A DNA stretch of 64,000 nt, taken from assembly GCA_000310025.1 (NCBI GenBank), contig FN649749.1, forward strand, positions 3,643,767-3,707,766, given 5' to 3'. The notes beneath the pieces were generated by a model. The model was not told the origin of the DNA and made no database searches. It worked only from the letters and a program-made list of their open reading frames with translations. Positions 1 through 12,115 of the stretch are shown here, piece by piece. The position numbers and the translations under genes are program-made. This DNA is from Ectocarpus siliculosus. Lineage: Eukaryota; Sar; Phaeophyceae; Ectocarpales; Ectocarpaceae. Within the stretch, counting starts at the first letter, position 1. Every line of letters begins with the position of its first letter.

Positions 1-230
1 GATGGCTCTTGGGAATAGTCAAATGGTGTTGGACATCTCTTGCGGTTGTTCGTATGCGCATACTCCCAAGGACGGCAGTTTACCACGACTGAGTGAGGCC
101 CATTCATGGTCAATCTGTCCCTGCGCCAATCAGAGTTTTATGCATGCGTCCTTCTCTCTGTGTGACCCTGGTGCGAGTTCACATTCCGTCGACCAAAAGC
201 AACCTAAATCAAGGCGATACGCTTTCTCAC

Positions 231-3200
231 AGGGTTTTGAGAGACACTAGCGGTGCGAAGATCTCCGCAGGAAGGGTCGTCAGCGAGTTGTGGCTCAGAT
301 CCCTGTCAACATTTATGAAACACACGGGGACGATGACATATCATGCAAACGCGGTGGAAGTCTAGTGCGGTAGGGTTGGCTCGCACGGCATCACAATACG
401 GTACTGATCGGACCTCCCTACAAGAGGGACCACGAATTAACGATGGCAGGTCGTCCCCCGTGAGCATCAACATCCAAACCCATGTTGCACCCATGCGGCA
501 GCGAGTCCATTTTGAAGACGAGTGGTGCTGACGATTCGCCGATTCGCATGACACCTCAGGCAACGAAAAATTACGAAACATTCACGCCCACCGACCAACG
601 TGGTCTGGGCGTGGTGAAGCTTTGGTGGAATCTGGTGCACAAGCGTTTGATTGAGGCATTTTGAGCGCTTACGCGCCAACCAAACGCCCGGAATTTTCGA
701 TGCCACCCTTGCACAACCAACTCCATTACACTCACAGGCCTCAAAGGTCGACTAAGCCATCGAACGTTCCCAGAGGTAGCGCCGTCAGCCCGGATCCGGA
801 CAGGGTTCTGCAACCGAACAATGCGGGGGAGCCAATTTACCACCATTCGTGTACTTCGGCCTACATCGTTCCCCGTGTGGTGACAGCCGTAGACCCCCGA
901 ACTTCCGATACGCAGCACACACAGACTCAAAGGGAAAGGATAAGGCTCCTTGGCTTCTTGTTTGGTGTTGCCACAGTAAGTTTTGTTGCTTCGCCTGGTT
1001 TATCTGCTATGTCTATTTTGTTGGGTCTTGAGGGAATGCGTTGGAGCAAGTGGTGAAGTCGAGCGTTGGTGACCGCGGTATTGGCATCTTGAACGTATTC
1101 CGCCTTTCCGCTCTCAAACATTTTCCTTGTGAATGCTGCCGGATCATTTTCCCCGAAACGTGTCTGTTTGGGGATGATGGAATTATCTGTGGTGTATGAT
1201 GGAATTTGTCTGGGGTGTATGTACCAGTGCAATAGGAAAATATANNNNNNNNNNNNNNNNNNNNNNNNNNNNNNNNNNNNNNNNNNNNNNNNNNNNNNNN
1301 NNNNNNNNNNNNNNNNNNNNNNNNNNNNNNNNNNNNNNNNNNNNGGCCAACGCCCTGTCCGAGGACAACGACACTAATTGCAGTGTCACAGACAAGTCGA
1401 GGTAAGCAGTTACGTATTAGGCCGATAACAGGAACTTGACCGAAAACAGGATACTGCATAGTCTAAGCCTTAGGACGACGCAGTTTTGAACGACAGTATG
1501 CCGTATTTTGTTTTTCTTTGTGGGTGGCCCAAACTCTTCTGATCCCCTGCAAGCTCCTCGCACAGTTGGAGGTTTTCCTGGACCCGATCAAAAGGTAGCT
1601 CCACGTACGCCATGGAGGGAAACCCTATCAACAGTTTCGAGGCCTGCACCCGAGATCAGATGTATTCCCGAAGCCGGGTCTACTGCACGCATTCATAGAT
1701 GGTTCGTTCAATACAGCAAAGAAAATCAATCGTGTCCAAGACACACGGCTTCGCCCAACAATTCCCCCCTTTTGCCGTACAAGGGCAACGAAACTACATG
1801 CTGACCAGCACGGCGACAAAAGGGAGCCTGTAGCTCTATCTGTCAAGACGACGTGGACGCCCACGTTCGTGTGTGAACTACGTGTAAGCCGTCGCGGAGT
1901 ACAAACCATTCGTCGCCAGAACAAAGGAAGTTCAATAGAAAACTGTAGCTGTCACCCATCGACCCCCTTGTGATGGCCAAGGATCAACCCATCTTGAAAG
2001 GCGCCTTTGAGCAACTTTCTTATCTATCGGCCTCATGAAACGGCGTCGACGGGCTCATTTTCGTGCCTCTAAGGCAGTACAAGCAAACAGCTATGCTCGC
2101 AAGTACTCACAATATCTTCAGATCGGAGAGGTTCCTAAACAGGTCGACAGGAACCGACGTCAGCTCCCAGAAGTTAATGACGAACCTAAAGGGGTAGCAG
2201 CACTGAATGGTTGATGTTGTTGACGATAAATGGACGTTCATCCTCCCGCGGAATTAACGAAAAACGTTTCGATAAGATGTCGAAGGCACTCACCTGTCTT
2301 TATTTTATCTAGTGGCTAGTCAGTTCCTGTGGTGGGGTCACAGGGTTGTGGTGTACTGCACGATAATCACCTCTATCGCATATCAGGGAAGTCACCAATC
2401 ACACCCCGTGACTTTCTACGTTTGCTCGTGCGGTCTCTCGTAGACTCGAAATCCAAAGCACATGCCGTGTGTCCGTGTGTCTAGATGATTCGTTGAGGCC
2501 ATCTCGGGAGAGATCCAAGTGGATTCGTCGACGTTGCTGCGTCTAGGCGGTGGAGTTCAGTTTACCGCAATTACGTTTTATTGCAATGAAAAAAGGGGCC
2601 GTTTGTTGCCTCGGTTCCGAGCCGAATATGATGAACTGCAGCATACGTCGAGCTCGTTCAGTTTCGAGCCCCCTCGTAGATTGAGGATAGCTGTGTCCGG
2701 AATGCTGCACAGAAACGAATTTTGCGCGGAGTTTCACCAACGACGCCTGCCTCCGACAGAGGCATAACTGCCATGTAGTTGAAGAAAGTTGGGCTCTGTT
2801 GACGAGCCGTGTTTGTCGGTAAAACTTACACATATTGCAGCGAACCGGAAAGGCCATCGAAGAGTCCGTCTGGGATGGTCTGTGCCACCGGGCTGCCCAG
2901 CGTTCCGAGGAATTGGCGAAGTGACATGAGGCACAGATACACACACAACACACAGCGGCAACAACGCGAGTGATCCCTCCCACAAGGGGCACGCTGGTTT
3001 GGTTTCCTGCAGAGCAATATGAAACCCCACTACGGCAGGCAAGGGCGAAAAAGTAAAACACTTTGAATAGCAGAAGTGCACCAGGAAATTCACACCTACT
3101 TTGGTACCTCCGTCTGGAGGGTCTGGCGATGCTCTTCTAACCCAAGTGAGGAATGCAGACCCGAGAAATGTGCATACCATTCTACCGTTGGTTTTCATTT

Positions 3201-3741
3201 CTACCTCTCAGTTTGGCGGGAGTATGCCATTTTCCCTTACGTCGTGCACCCTCAAACAGCGGGAGAAAAACGTTTCACTCGTTTCATTCGAGGCTAGAGG
3301 ACATGTACTCTGAGAATTATCGGTTACACTACATGTAGACAATATTATGAGGCCAATTTCGACCGAATGGGGTTAACCAGTGGTCAACGTGAGAGACACG
3401 CGATACCGGAGTTAGAGGTATTGAACAGAGAGATGGAAGTTGGTAATAGTATTGACCTCTTCGGAAAAAGTGCAGCTGTGAGACTACCCTAGTCGTGTTT
3501 TAAAGGATACCACGACAAAATATGGGGGGTCAATGGCTCTGACCAAGGAATGATTGGTGTGGAACACATGAAGATCTTTCGGTTCTGTTGTCTCCTTGAT
3601 GTCAATCAAGGTTTGGTGGACCGGCGCACGCATTGTCCAGCTACGAGGTTCCAGAGTACTTACAGTCGATCCAAGTTCGGAAGGTTGTTGAATATTCTCA
3701 CGGGAAACTCTTTCACTGCCGTGAAGCCCAGTTCGCTGTTC
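231..3741 (-). pseudogene. LRR secreted-protein family, copy D (decayed, 5'-incomplete)
   Basis: Five LRR exons are readable on the minus strand in the same order as in copy A. LRR1 is 3741-3664 (ends FNNLPNLDRL), LRR2 2904-2830 (IPDGLFDGLSG), LRR3 2185-2111 (VPVDLFRNLSDLKIL), LRR5 807-736 (GLTALPLGTFDGL) and LRR6 302-231 (LTTLPAEIFAPLVSLKTL). All but LRR2 have AG acceptors. All five have GT donors, and their lengths are multiples of three (72, 75 or 78 nt) in phase 2. LRR5 has an in-frame TGA near its end where a sense codon is expected, and LRR2 lacks an AG acceptor at the expected place. No signal-peptide or N-terminal Cys exons were found upstream (above 3741), LRR4 was not found, and the terminal exons would lie beyond base 1. 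I read it as a decayed fourth paralog. Had the TGA been a sequencing error, the gene could still be live. Confidence 0.72.
1245..1344. other. Assembly gap of 100 N
   Basis: Exactly 100 N bases, the usual placeholder for a scaffold join of unknown length. It lies inside LRR copy D, between the LRR5 and LRR3 exons, so the missing LRR4 exon of that copy may be in the gap. Confidence 0.97.
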
Positions 3742-4330
3742 CTGGGAGTTGGAGAACAAAACAACCGGGCAGGAACCCTGTCAGGATGTCGACGCTTCCA
3801 GGATTGTAATAAGCAGGTCTGTGGGCCGTGAAAGGCAAAACCGCCAGGAAGATCCTCTGCTGTATGCACATGAGATTGAACCATTGGCGCATTGCGATAC
3901 ATTTGCAGCCTAGGTGACGACACTTCACGTCCTCTTAGGCACCATTCATCACACTACGGGCAGCTCCACAGAGGCGTGTGCTAGCATTTGTTGATGGCAG
4001 AGTGACTGCATGCGGTGCGGCATGACATGGATGGTGATGATGATCGATGATGATGCCATTCACTTTGTGCGCGGGGGACTGTCATCCGTCTTCATCAACG
4101 GAGCCTCCGTACGCTTCATATCTTAGCCGCCGCGCCCCTGGGCCGTAGAAGCATGCGCGGCTCGTACATGCCCCAGCGCTGGCGAGGTAAAAAGGTTCTC
4201 CAGGTGGAAAACGCCTCCCAGAACCACACCTAACAACGCCTCATTTGAACGCGGCAGGTGCACACGCGCGCCTACAACAACGGCTGGCGGCCGACGCGAT
4301 AGTAGCGTTCCCTTCAGCCGCTCACACCAG
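3742..4330. other. Intergenic, no gene seen
   Basis: No convincing coding sequence. It contains a short GAT-rich stretch near 4030-4055. The expected first exons of LRR copy D are not recognisable here. Confidence 0.5.
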
Positions 4331-5319
4331 ATGGAGGTTGATTCCGCTGCTAAGGCAAGCTCTTGGCAGCTGGGGGAGGTGCTGGCTTGGAGCGAGGACG
4401 AGACGCTCGATGTTGGTAAGGAGGAGGAAGTTGCTAGGCTTCCTTTCGACGCCGGCCAAGGCGAAGATAGCGATGATGAGCCCTCGCCTGCAGGTGGTGC
4501 AGGCCTCGGGGACCCATCTCCAGGTATGGCAGGCTATAAACGTATGGGTATGGCAGGTTATTCACTGTGTTGTTGTACGTTGGTAGGTTGTTTTGTTGGT
4601 ACGTTACTCATCCGTGTGCTCCGATGTTTCCACCCTCGCGCACCTGGGTTTGACTCGCTTGCACAGTGGAGATCGCGACCCTTGAAGAAGAGATTAAGAA
4701 CCTAGAGTTTCCCAACCTCGAAGACGGGACCGGCAACTTTGGGGAGAAAACAATGGACGACGCAGTGGCGATGTTGATGGCGAAGACCGGACGCGGCTTC
4801 AGCCTGAAGAGAGAGAGCAAAACGAAGGTAACGTTGCGTGTTTCCATATGTTGGTGTGTGGGAAAGTGCCTGTTGGTTCGGCTTTTCGTCTCGTCCACCG
4901 TAATCGCCGTATGATTATCGACATGCGCACCCTCTCATGTTGGACATCCGACGGTTGCTGACATTTGAATGTGTTGCCGCCGCCCCCGCCCTCTTTTTAC
5001 GAAAAAGCAGGAGAAGACCTCCCGCATGCGATGGAGCTCCGTATGGGTCAAGTGCTGCCAGGGGGGGAAGCCGAGAGCGTGTCAACGTGTCGCGGATCCG
5101 AGCGCTCGCCGCAACACAAAGTCACAAAAGGTATGTCTCCCTGAAGTACGAACCGATGTTGAGCTCCCAATGTTGAGCTCTCGCCACCATTGTATCTCGG
5201 CTCCCCGTTTTAGCGCGTCGGGTGACGAGTCATCTGAGAAGTCAACGGAGGAGTCGCCATGGGAAATGGACATGGGGCGTGCTCTGTTGTTGAACTTGCT
5301 TTCTTTTGGCGCCGATTGA
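4331..5319 (+). CDS. Small acidic/basic protein, three exons, unknown function
   Basis: I do not recognise this protein. A model joining 4331-4523, 4667-4827 and 5011-5319 keeps the phase across both introns and gives 220 residues. The first exon starts with ATG and ends in a good donor (CAG then GTATGG). The second begins after GCACAG and ends before GTAACG. The third is open from GAGAAG to the TGA at 5319. The N-terminal third is acidic (motifs AWSEDETLDV and GEDSDDEPSP), the middle is a predicted helix with EEEIKNLEF, and the third exon turns basic with three Cys before an acidic serine-rich end. No signal peptide or membrane segment is visible, so it may be cytosolic or nuclear. A possible 85-nt intron inside exon 3 (GTATGT to TTTTAG) would break the frame and was not used. 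The absence of internal stops over three phased exons is the main support. Confidence 0.42.
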
Positions 5320-5528
5320 ACATGATCGCTGAACACTAGATGGACTTTTGGGGACATCGTCCGCGGTTGAACGTTCTGAGCTGCTGCGCTGTGGTCCCCC
5401 TCGCTCTGGAACATGAAGCGCTCGAAAACCCGAGCCTCGACGCAAGGAGTAGTTGTGTGCCGGGTTAGAACCTTTTGTTGGTCGCACGACGGCCGCACCT
5501 CTTCGCTGTGGTCTCCGTTGTGCGCGCG

Positions 5529-5625
5529 ATGCTCAATTTGTTGGCTTTTCTGTTGTTGCTTGCTTGCTGGATGCGCACCCTCTGCGCTGTAGTTGTCGAG
5601 GAAAGCATCGCAACAAGGGACGTCG
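5529..5625 (+). CDS. Isolated signal-peptide exon (first exon of a lost or interrupted gene)
   Basis: ATG at 5529 opens a strongly hydrophobic N-terminus (MLNLLAFLLLLACW), followed by a polar stretch and a strong donor at 5626 (GTGAGT). The exon is 97 nt and ends in phase 1, the same phase as the signal-peptide exon of the LRR family, but its sequence differs. About 25 bases further on, the DNA becomes the end of a retroelement fragment. I found no continuing exon before that, so this is probably the stump of a secreted-protein gene cut by the insertion. A very long intron is the alternative. Confidence 0.35.
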
Positions 5626-5649
5626 GTGAGTCCACCTCCCGTGTGTATG

Positions 5650-6440
5650 TATGTGTTTTTATTTTTTTAACATCGACCGCGCTAACCGGCTGACCAATGA
5701 AAATTCGTCAGTTTTAGTGCGGTTGAAAACACAAAACACTTTTATCTGCCATGAACTGGGACCCCGTGAGGGGTCAGCATGGGGGAGGCTAAACTATCCT
5801 TCGGATCAAAGACAGAAACAGCAGCAACAGAAGAAAACTGGACGCGTCTACCAAGGCTATTACCTTGTACTCTACTTCGTTTAGGAGTACTTTCATCATT
5901 ATCCTTCTTGTTTTCGCTACCATCATTCTGATCCTCATTTTGACAAGAATCTCTGGGCAGTTTTTCCCTAGCCCTACGTTTATTTTTTCGGGGAAGGTCA
6001 TCTGGCTCAAACCCTTTGCTCTCTTCCACTCCTCCATGTTTTCCTCCTCCATCGTCGTCTCCGTCACTCCTAAAAGAATTACCCTCATTACTATCGTTGT
6101 CGCAGATATCCCAACCGATTGGCCCTGGTGGAAGTTGGTCGATCAGTAGCTCATGACGTTTGAGCACATCGCGAGTTCGCATCTACAGGAAACGAGCTAG
6201 CTCGAAGGTAAACCTTCTCCGAATCCTGTTAGTATGAAAAGCTTGCAGGTGAACTAAGGCTCTTTCGTCGCCAAAATTCCCCCGGCAAAAAGCTTCGTGC
6301 GCCAAGTGGTTGGCGATAGCAACGATCAGTCGATTGGTGCCTTTGCCAAGACCACCGTTCGTTGAAAAAACAGCAGTGAGGAGGGTAGCTCTAGACGGGT
6401 TGAAAGTTCCCGCATACTGATTTGCCTTACTTGCAGTTGT
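5650..6440 (-). mobile_element. Retroelement C-terminal fragment X1
   Basis: Homologous, in inverted orientation, to 11270-12110. On the minus strand it reads almost open for about 230 codons. It starts with a YAGTFNPSRATLLTAVFSTN segment, then GKGTNRLIVAIANHLAHEAF, one TAG stop, and then a D/N/G-rich basic tail with nuclear-localisation-like clusters (KNKRRAREK, TPKRSR). The phase-matched region of the second copy carries further motifs upstream that tie it to C-terminal nuclease-like regions of protist retroelement polyproteins. The shared terminus lies in ACCGCGCTAACCGGCTG next to a GT/T-rich run. No RT was found, so it is a 5'-truncated relic. Confidence 0.5.
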
Positions 6441-7080
6441 ATGTGTGTGTGTGTGTGCGGTTTGTCTTCGTGCGTATGGAACGCATGAGACGCAAATGGC
6501 GTAACGCTAAATGTCCATCGCTCTCCACGCGGACACACACATGTCTTCTGTACCCTCACAACACTGTCGTGTTGTTTATACCCTGTCCGAATCCCAGGCG
6601 GGTTGCGAGTTCCACTTGGGGCTGTGGTGGGGGGCCGACATGAATACACCGCGGCTGCTTCACCTGCCGAAATTTCGTCTGCGTCGCCCCCATCGGAGGG
6701 GCCCCGTGGCCACGAAATACAAAGACCAATAACCAGAAACGGGTATCCGGATACTTTATCGAAATCAACACGGTTGCACCCCCAGGCTGTCAGCTGATTG
6801 GCCGAAAAATCATCGTACTCATTTCTGAAGAAACCTCCATCGGGAACAACTTCCGCTGGAATTGGGACCCTCTGGTGTGGCCGATATTGGTTACTGGTGT
6901 ACCCGGATGAGGTCGATTTCGTACCCAGAAATGGTCATATAATCCCGGTGCCCGACCCTCTAGCATAAAACTCGCAAAAAAAACCGTGTACCGCATATAC
7001 CGTGCACCGCACATACATAACCACAACAAAACCACCAACAACGCTCGCTCGTTCATGGGCACCGCCTCCATACCCTCCCG
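6441..7080. other. Unassigned spacer
   Basis: Contains a (GT)n run near 6440-6460 and several short open frames on both strands, none with recognisable motifs or splice support. It may be further parts of the mobile element on its left. Confidence 0.4.
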
Positions 7081-9642
7081 ACAGAGGGTCGGACTCGCTT
7101 GACGCGCGAGTTTGTTCGGTGTGGTGCTGATCAGTAAAAGAACGACACCCTACAGCGATGGGCGAGGTTCTTCGGCACCCTCCTCAACACCAAGTCCCCC
7201 ACCCTGAGCCCAGACATCATCGAACAAGTGACGCAGCGACCGGCGACACGTGCCACTCGACGGTTGGGAGCGGTGCCAGACCTCCAGGAAGTGAACGGGC
7301 AACGAAAGGACTGCAGAACTGGAAGGCACCCGGCAATGACTTCCTCCCTGCAGAATTGCTCAAGATCGACGATGACGACGAAGAACCCATCGTCCTGGAG
7401 CACCTCCGTGCAATCCTCGTTGAGGTGTGGAACGGAGGAGAGATGCCCCAAGAGTGGAAGGACGCAACCATCAACGTGTTGTACAAGAAGGGTGACCGGT
7501 CCAACTGCAACAACTTCAGGGGGATCTCGCTCCTATTTCACGTTGGCAAGGTCCCCGTCAAGATCATCACCAACCGCCTAAGCGCCTTCTGCGAAACCAA
7601 CAACATCCTCCCGGAGGAACGATGCCGGGTCCGACCTGGGCGATCCACCATCGACATGCTGTCCGTCGTGCGCCGACTCCAGGAGTTGGGGCGGAGAAGG
7701 AAAATACCACTCTACATGTGCTCCGTCGACCTGAAGAAGGCGTATGATTCGGTTGACCGAGAGCTGCTGTGGAAGGTCCTGGCCAGGGCCGGCATTCCTG
7801 ATGAGATGATCGCCGTCATCCGCCGATTCCACGACGGAGTGCGGGCCCGGGTGCGCATGGCCGACGGAGAGTTTTCGGCTTGGTTCTTGGTCACACAAGG
7901 CCTACGACGAGGGTGTGTGCTGTCCTCACTGCTGTTCAATATCTTCTTCGCCGCGTTCATCGAGGTCGTCGCCATTCGATTCAGCGAGGATGATGTTATT
8001 CTGGAGAACCTCGTGTACCTGGAGGAGGAGACGGGAGCGGGGGTGAGGACACCACTTGACCAAGTGCGGAGGGCGGCATGGGGGATGCTGTATGCCGATG
8101 ACGCCGGCGTCGTATCGAGGTCTGCCGAAGCACTAGCGAGAATGATGACTGTCATCGTGGAGGTGTTCGGGGAGTTCGGGCTGACGGTATCGGAGAAGAA
8201 GACGGAGACGCTCCTGATGAGCGCAAAGGAGAAGTACACGACAACACCACCGCCCCCCCCGCCGCCACCGCTGATCATTGAGGCAGCAGGGCAGAGGTAT
8301 GCCCAGACTCCTGAATTCCGGTACCTAGGTGGCCTCGTCAACGAACATGGCGACCTCACCCGTGAGATAAAAAACCGGAGCAGAGCAGCGGGGGCATGCG
8401 TCAGGAGATATGGTCAGGAGCTCTTCGACAGGCCGAAAGCACCGTTCCGACTCAAGACTCGCCTGCTCCAGGCCAAAGCGATGGAGGCACTGCTGTACGG
8501 CTGCATGACATGGGCCCCACGTCAAGACCAATACCGGACGTTGCGGCCGTACACCACCGACTGCTCCTGCGAGTTATCGGTTACCAACGCAAGAAGGACA
8601 CCTACCGGCAGCTTTCCTACGCCCAGACACTGAAGAGGGTAGAGTGCCAAAGCGTGGAAACCACGATTCGGCAACGGCGCCAGCTGTTCGCGGGAGCGCT
8701 GGCAAGGAGGCCAGACGGACGACTCCCGAAACGGGTGACGCTTGGCGAGCTGGGGGGGGGGGAGGGCCCAGGCAGGGGGAAACCGGAGCAAAACTGGCAG
8801 ATGTGCCTACAGGACGGCCTCAAGATGTTCGAAGCAGAGCACGGATCTACGGACGCCGAGCTATGTTTCTTCGGAGTCCCGGAAACATCCTGGATGGAAG
8901 CAGCGAAGGTGGACAGGGGGGTACCGTGGCATACAGGGGTACTGCAGGGAGCTAAGAGGTTCATGGCCTCCTGGCACAAGGAGGAAGATGTGCCTAGCCG
9001 GCAACGAGCGCTCAAACGAAACAAGAAGCCCGGCAACAACACGGTCACGGCAACAACCACGGGGGCGGGAGGGGTACAGCAGGCGGACGAGACGGCGAAA
9101 GACAGGAAACGCGAAGAGGGGGACCGAGTGACGCGAAATACTGTGCCGAATTGAACCCCTTGCTTGACTCACCCCCTCCCCCCGCCGACACCGCACCGTT
9201 GCACCGACCCCCGCGAGCGATGAGTGCATGTGCTGGCCCGGGTGGCCCGTTTTGTGTTGTGTCGTTTTGTGTTGTCTTGTGTTGCTCTGTTTGTTTGTTT
9301 GTTTGTTGTCTGTCGCTACAGCGTGTGTCTTTCCCTGTCTGTGTCTTTCTTCTTCGCGTTCCCTTCTCTCCATCTGCTCTCTTATTCTTTTTTCTATCTT
9401 TTTCCAATCTAGGGTTGCCTCGCATAGCGTGTAGAGGCGAGCGGAGTGTCCTAGACTATATGTCGTTGACTTTTATTGGCTTGCGGACACTTCGGGTCCA
9501 TTTTATTTTCGTATACCTTTTTTTTGGTAAGTTTGCTTGTGACCACGGGAATCGACCCCGTCAAGTGTTAGACAAGTATGGGAGACAAAGGTACTGGGCG
9601 GAGAGAACGGAACAGTTTTTACTGTGAAGACAACAACAACAA
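7080..9642 (+). mobile_element. 5'-truncated non-LTR (LINE) retrotransposon
   Basis: The pre-RT linker starts at about 7141 in a different frame (motif QRWARFFGTLLN), then the reverse transcriptase body follows. The 3' end is taken at the (ACA)n-type tail near 9630-9642, because about 80 bp before that tail recurs near 43085-43165 inside LRR copy B, as expected of a LINE 3' end. No apurinic endonuclease domain is present, so the 5' half is missing. The element abuts the duplicated 5' flank of LRR copy A. Confidence 0.75.
7158..9154 (+). pseudogene. LINE reverse transcriptase, frameshifted
   Basis: A reverse transcriptase of the non-LTR class. Visible motifs in order are KGLQNWKAPGNDFLPAELLK, WKDATINVLYKKGDRSNCNN and FRGISLL (finger region). 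These are followed by CSVDLKKAYDSVDRELLW (motif A aspartate), the QGLRRGCVLSSLLFNI block and MLYADDAGVV (catalytic YADD). After the thumb, ALLYGCMTWAP marks the usual C-terminal region. Near 8545 the frame shifts by one base, and the conserved LLLRVIGYQRKKDTYRQLSY segment continues in the second frame to the stop at 9154. Another shift near 7290-7300 separates the linker from the RT. A proline run encoded by C-rich repeats sits at about 8250-8272. With two frameshifts and no endonuclease the copy is dead. Family and RT identity are certain, the clade is not. Confidence 0.85.
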
Positions 9643-9659
9643 CTTGGAAGTGTGGGAGA

Positions 9660-10405
9660 TTGGTGCGATGTGCGAACTTGTGGGACGCTGAATAAGATCA
9701 CCGGAATTTTGGGGTACAAAATTGTCACACCATCACCAATCAGAGCGCAACACGAATACAGTACACGGATGCGTCCGTGTCGTCTTACTGTACATAAGGA
9801 ATGCAGCAATATCTACCAGTAGACTTGTTTGCTGTCGGACCTCTTTCATGCGAAAGAGGTTGCCAATTCGCCAAACCAAGCTACAGCAAGGAAGGGTCGC
9901 GACCAAATCATGTATTGGAGTTATTGCTGTACAAGAACGACTCTATTCTACTGCATGGGTTTAATGCGGTATTACGAAGGCGTTGCCAAGTCTGTAACCG
10001 TCAGGCGAAGACAGCGTGGGCGTCAGATTTGGATAATAATATGGTCACTCTGTGTGTTTGCCTACCTGACCTCGAGCACATGTCACCTACCTTGTACTGT
10101 AGGTACAGCTGAGAGAATAGCTGCAGAGACTGCAGTGGCAGTGCAGTTCCCTCGATGTAATGAACTTAGCAGAGGCAATCACTAGTAGTTCTCGTTTCCC
10201 CGGTGAAGGAACTACATAACCTTGCTGCACGCAGTGAATGCCTTACCATTTCTTCACCCTGTAGTGGCAACTCCTCCAGCTGGTAAACCACTCAAAGTCT
10301 CCTGTGTGTCCACCTCGCTACTTGTTTTTGTGTTGCTCTCTTTAGTCGTCGTTGGAATGTCTGTGTGAACAAGTCGCTTCGGCAGAGTGTTCGAGGAGTG
10401 GCATC
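9660..10405 (+). repeat. Duplicated 5' flank of LRR copy A, distal part
   Basis: Starts at GTGCGATG(T)GCGAACTTGTGG and is collinear with 34868-35665 upstream of LRR copy B, with many substitutions and small indels. Shared landmarks include TCTTTCATGCGAAA, the CTCCTCCAGCTGG block and GCAGAGTGTTCGAGG. In copy B the homology runs on directly to the block at 12655 here, so 10405-12655 is an insertion or local replacement in copy A. No coding signal was found. Confidence 0.65.
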
Positions 10406-10849
10406 TCCCGTTCTCTCGCTTGCGGGGGGCGTATTTCCGTGACCATTCAAATCATACCCTAATAACGTCATTTACAATTTGATTGCTTTCAATAAAGCTC
10501 GATTATTTTCCGTCTTATCCCACAGCAAAACATCTCCCCTTCTGACGCGGCGGAGAAGGTGTGCGTGAGATTTCTTGTTGTTCCGTGTCTTGTGCTCTTT
10601 TTTCTCTTCCCTGCACACAGTAGTAGTGTCTGTTGTCTACCTTGCGCAAAGTACTTTTTGTTCTCTCCCTTGCACACCCAGCAGAGTCTTCTGTAGTAAT
10701 GTTAGCTTCGTTGACGAGGAAAAGGGGCGGGCGGACCCTTCTCGCGATAAAAAATATTCAGCACGCCGCAGGAGGAAGGTGGGGCACGAAAATAAACAAA
10801 AAAGAAGAATAAAGGCCCCCTCCTGTGGGTTGTACAGTTAGTTGCACGA
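10406..10849. other. A-specific inserted DNA, no gene seen
   Basis: Absent from the copy B flank. AT-rich at its left part, with no supported reading frame. It leads into the retroelement fragment X2. Confidence 0.4.
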
Positions 10850-12115
10850 AAAGCACACTGTGCAGTACTTTACATGCACTGAAAAGTGTAGTACACGTCT
10901 CACCACGAAAACTGGGGGGACTGTCGCCAAAATAAATAGGACGAAAACGTACACACACACACATCCTGGTCTGCACGAAGACCGGTGCCTTAACCTTCCT
11001 GCACAACAGGATGGTTCGCGTCATGAAGACATTACGCGAATGCCACAGGCCTATCGCGGTTGAAAACTCTTCCCCATTTACCACGGGCACTGGAAAGGGA
11101 GAAGGGCTCTTCAGATGGATTTGGTGATCTCCCCAGGATTACACGCAGGAGATAAAGAAGATGAACTCTGCACCAAGTCCATTCTTGTAGATGTTACAAT
11201 CGTCAACCATCCGCAGGTCGAAGCATCGACAAGTCCATCCAAACGCCAGGATCCTCCCTCGAAGACCGAGCTGCAAGAAAGGCAAACCACTATGCGGGAA
11301 CTTTCAGCCTGTCTAGATCTACCCTCCTTACTGCTTTTTCAACGTATGGTGCTCTTGGCAAAGGCACGAATCGACTTGTCGTAGCCATCGCCAACCAGCT
11401 TGGCATATGAAGCCTTCTGCAAGGGCAATTTCGGCGACGACACAACCTTGCTTCGCCTAAACGGTGTTCAAACCAATAGGATTCAGGGACCGTTTAACCT
11501 TCGAGTTGGCTCGTTTTCTATCCGTACGAACTCGTGGTGTTTTCCATCGTCATGAGCTACTGATAGATCAATTCCCACCACGGCCAATAGGTTGGGATCT
11601 CGGTAGTACAGTGCAGATAGAAACGACCAGGATGGCAATGAGGGGGATTCGTTTGGTAGCGATGAAGGAGGAGGAGAGGGAACGGGAGGAGGACGAGACA
11701 GAGACCAAAACAGCAGTCGAGGAGGGCATCATGGCGTGGAAGAGAGCAAGAGCTTTGAGCCGGATGACCTTCCCCGCAACAAAAGACGCAGGGCCAGAGA
11801 AGAAATGCCAAATAATTGCTGTTAATTGTATGATGATGAGAATGATGGTAGGAGTGAAAGCAAGGACGATGATGGTCAAAGAACTCCTAAACGAACTACA
11901 GTAGAGTGCAATGTAACAGGCTTCGTAGACGTGTGCATATTCTTCTGTTGCTACCGTTTCTGTCTTCGATCCGGAGAACAGGTAAATTTCCGACATGCCG
12001 CCCCCTCACGGGGCCCCAGTCAATGGCATTTAGAAGTGTTTTGTGTTTTCAATCGCACTAAGACTGACGTCTTCCATTGGCCAGCCGGTTAGCGCGGTTG
12101 ATATAAACACACACA
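10850..12115 (+). mobile_element. Retroelement C-terminal fragment X2
   Basis: Inverted relative of X1 with more of the 5' part kept. In shifting frames it shows CTKTGALTFLHNRMVRVMK at about 10970-11030, SILVDVTIVN at about 11180-11210, then YAGTFSLSRS and FSTYGALGKGTNRLVV. The order Cys/His-like block, DVTIV, and FSTYG is what I know from the C-terminal zinc and nuclease-like portion of several stramenopile retroelement polyproteins, so I infer a broken retrotransposon. An open frame at 11464-11904 covers the tail, where a charged D/E/K/M-rich stretch replaces the D/N-rich tail of X1. The right end matches X1 up to the TATATCAACCGCGCTAACCG motif near 12095. Confidence 0.5.

Noticed and set aside
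1545-1640. Possible LRR4 exon of copy D on the minus strand (VELPFDRVQENLQL)
   Set aside because: Leucine spacing is only loosely LRR-like, no acceptor in phase was found and the donor would be non-canonical.
2543-3061. 172-codon minus-strand frame
   Set aside because: It crosses the LRR2 exon of copy D in a different frame; the LRR reading at 2904-2830 explains the conservation.
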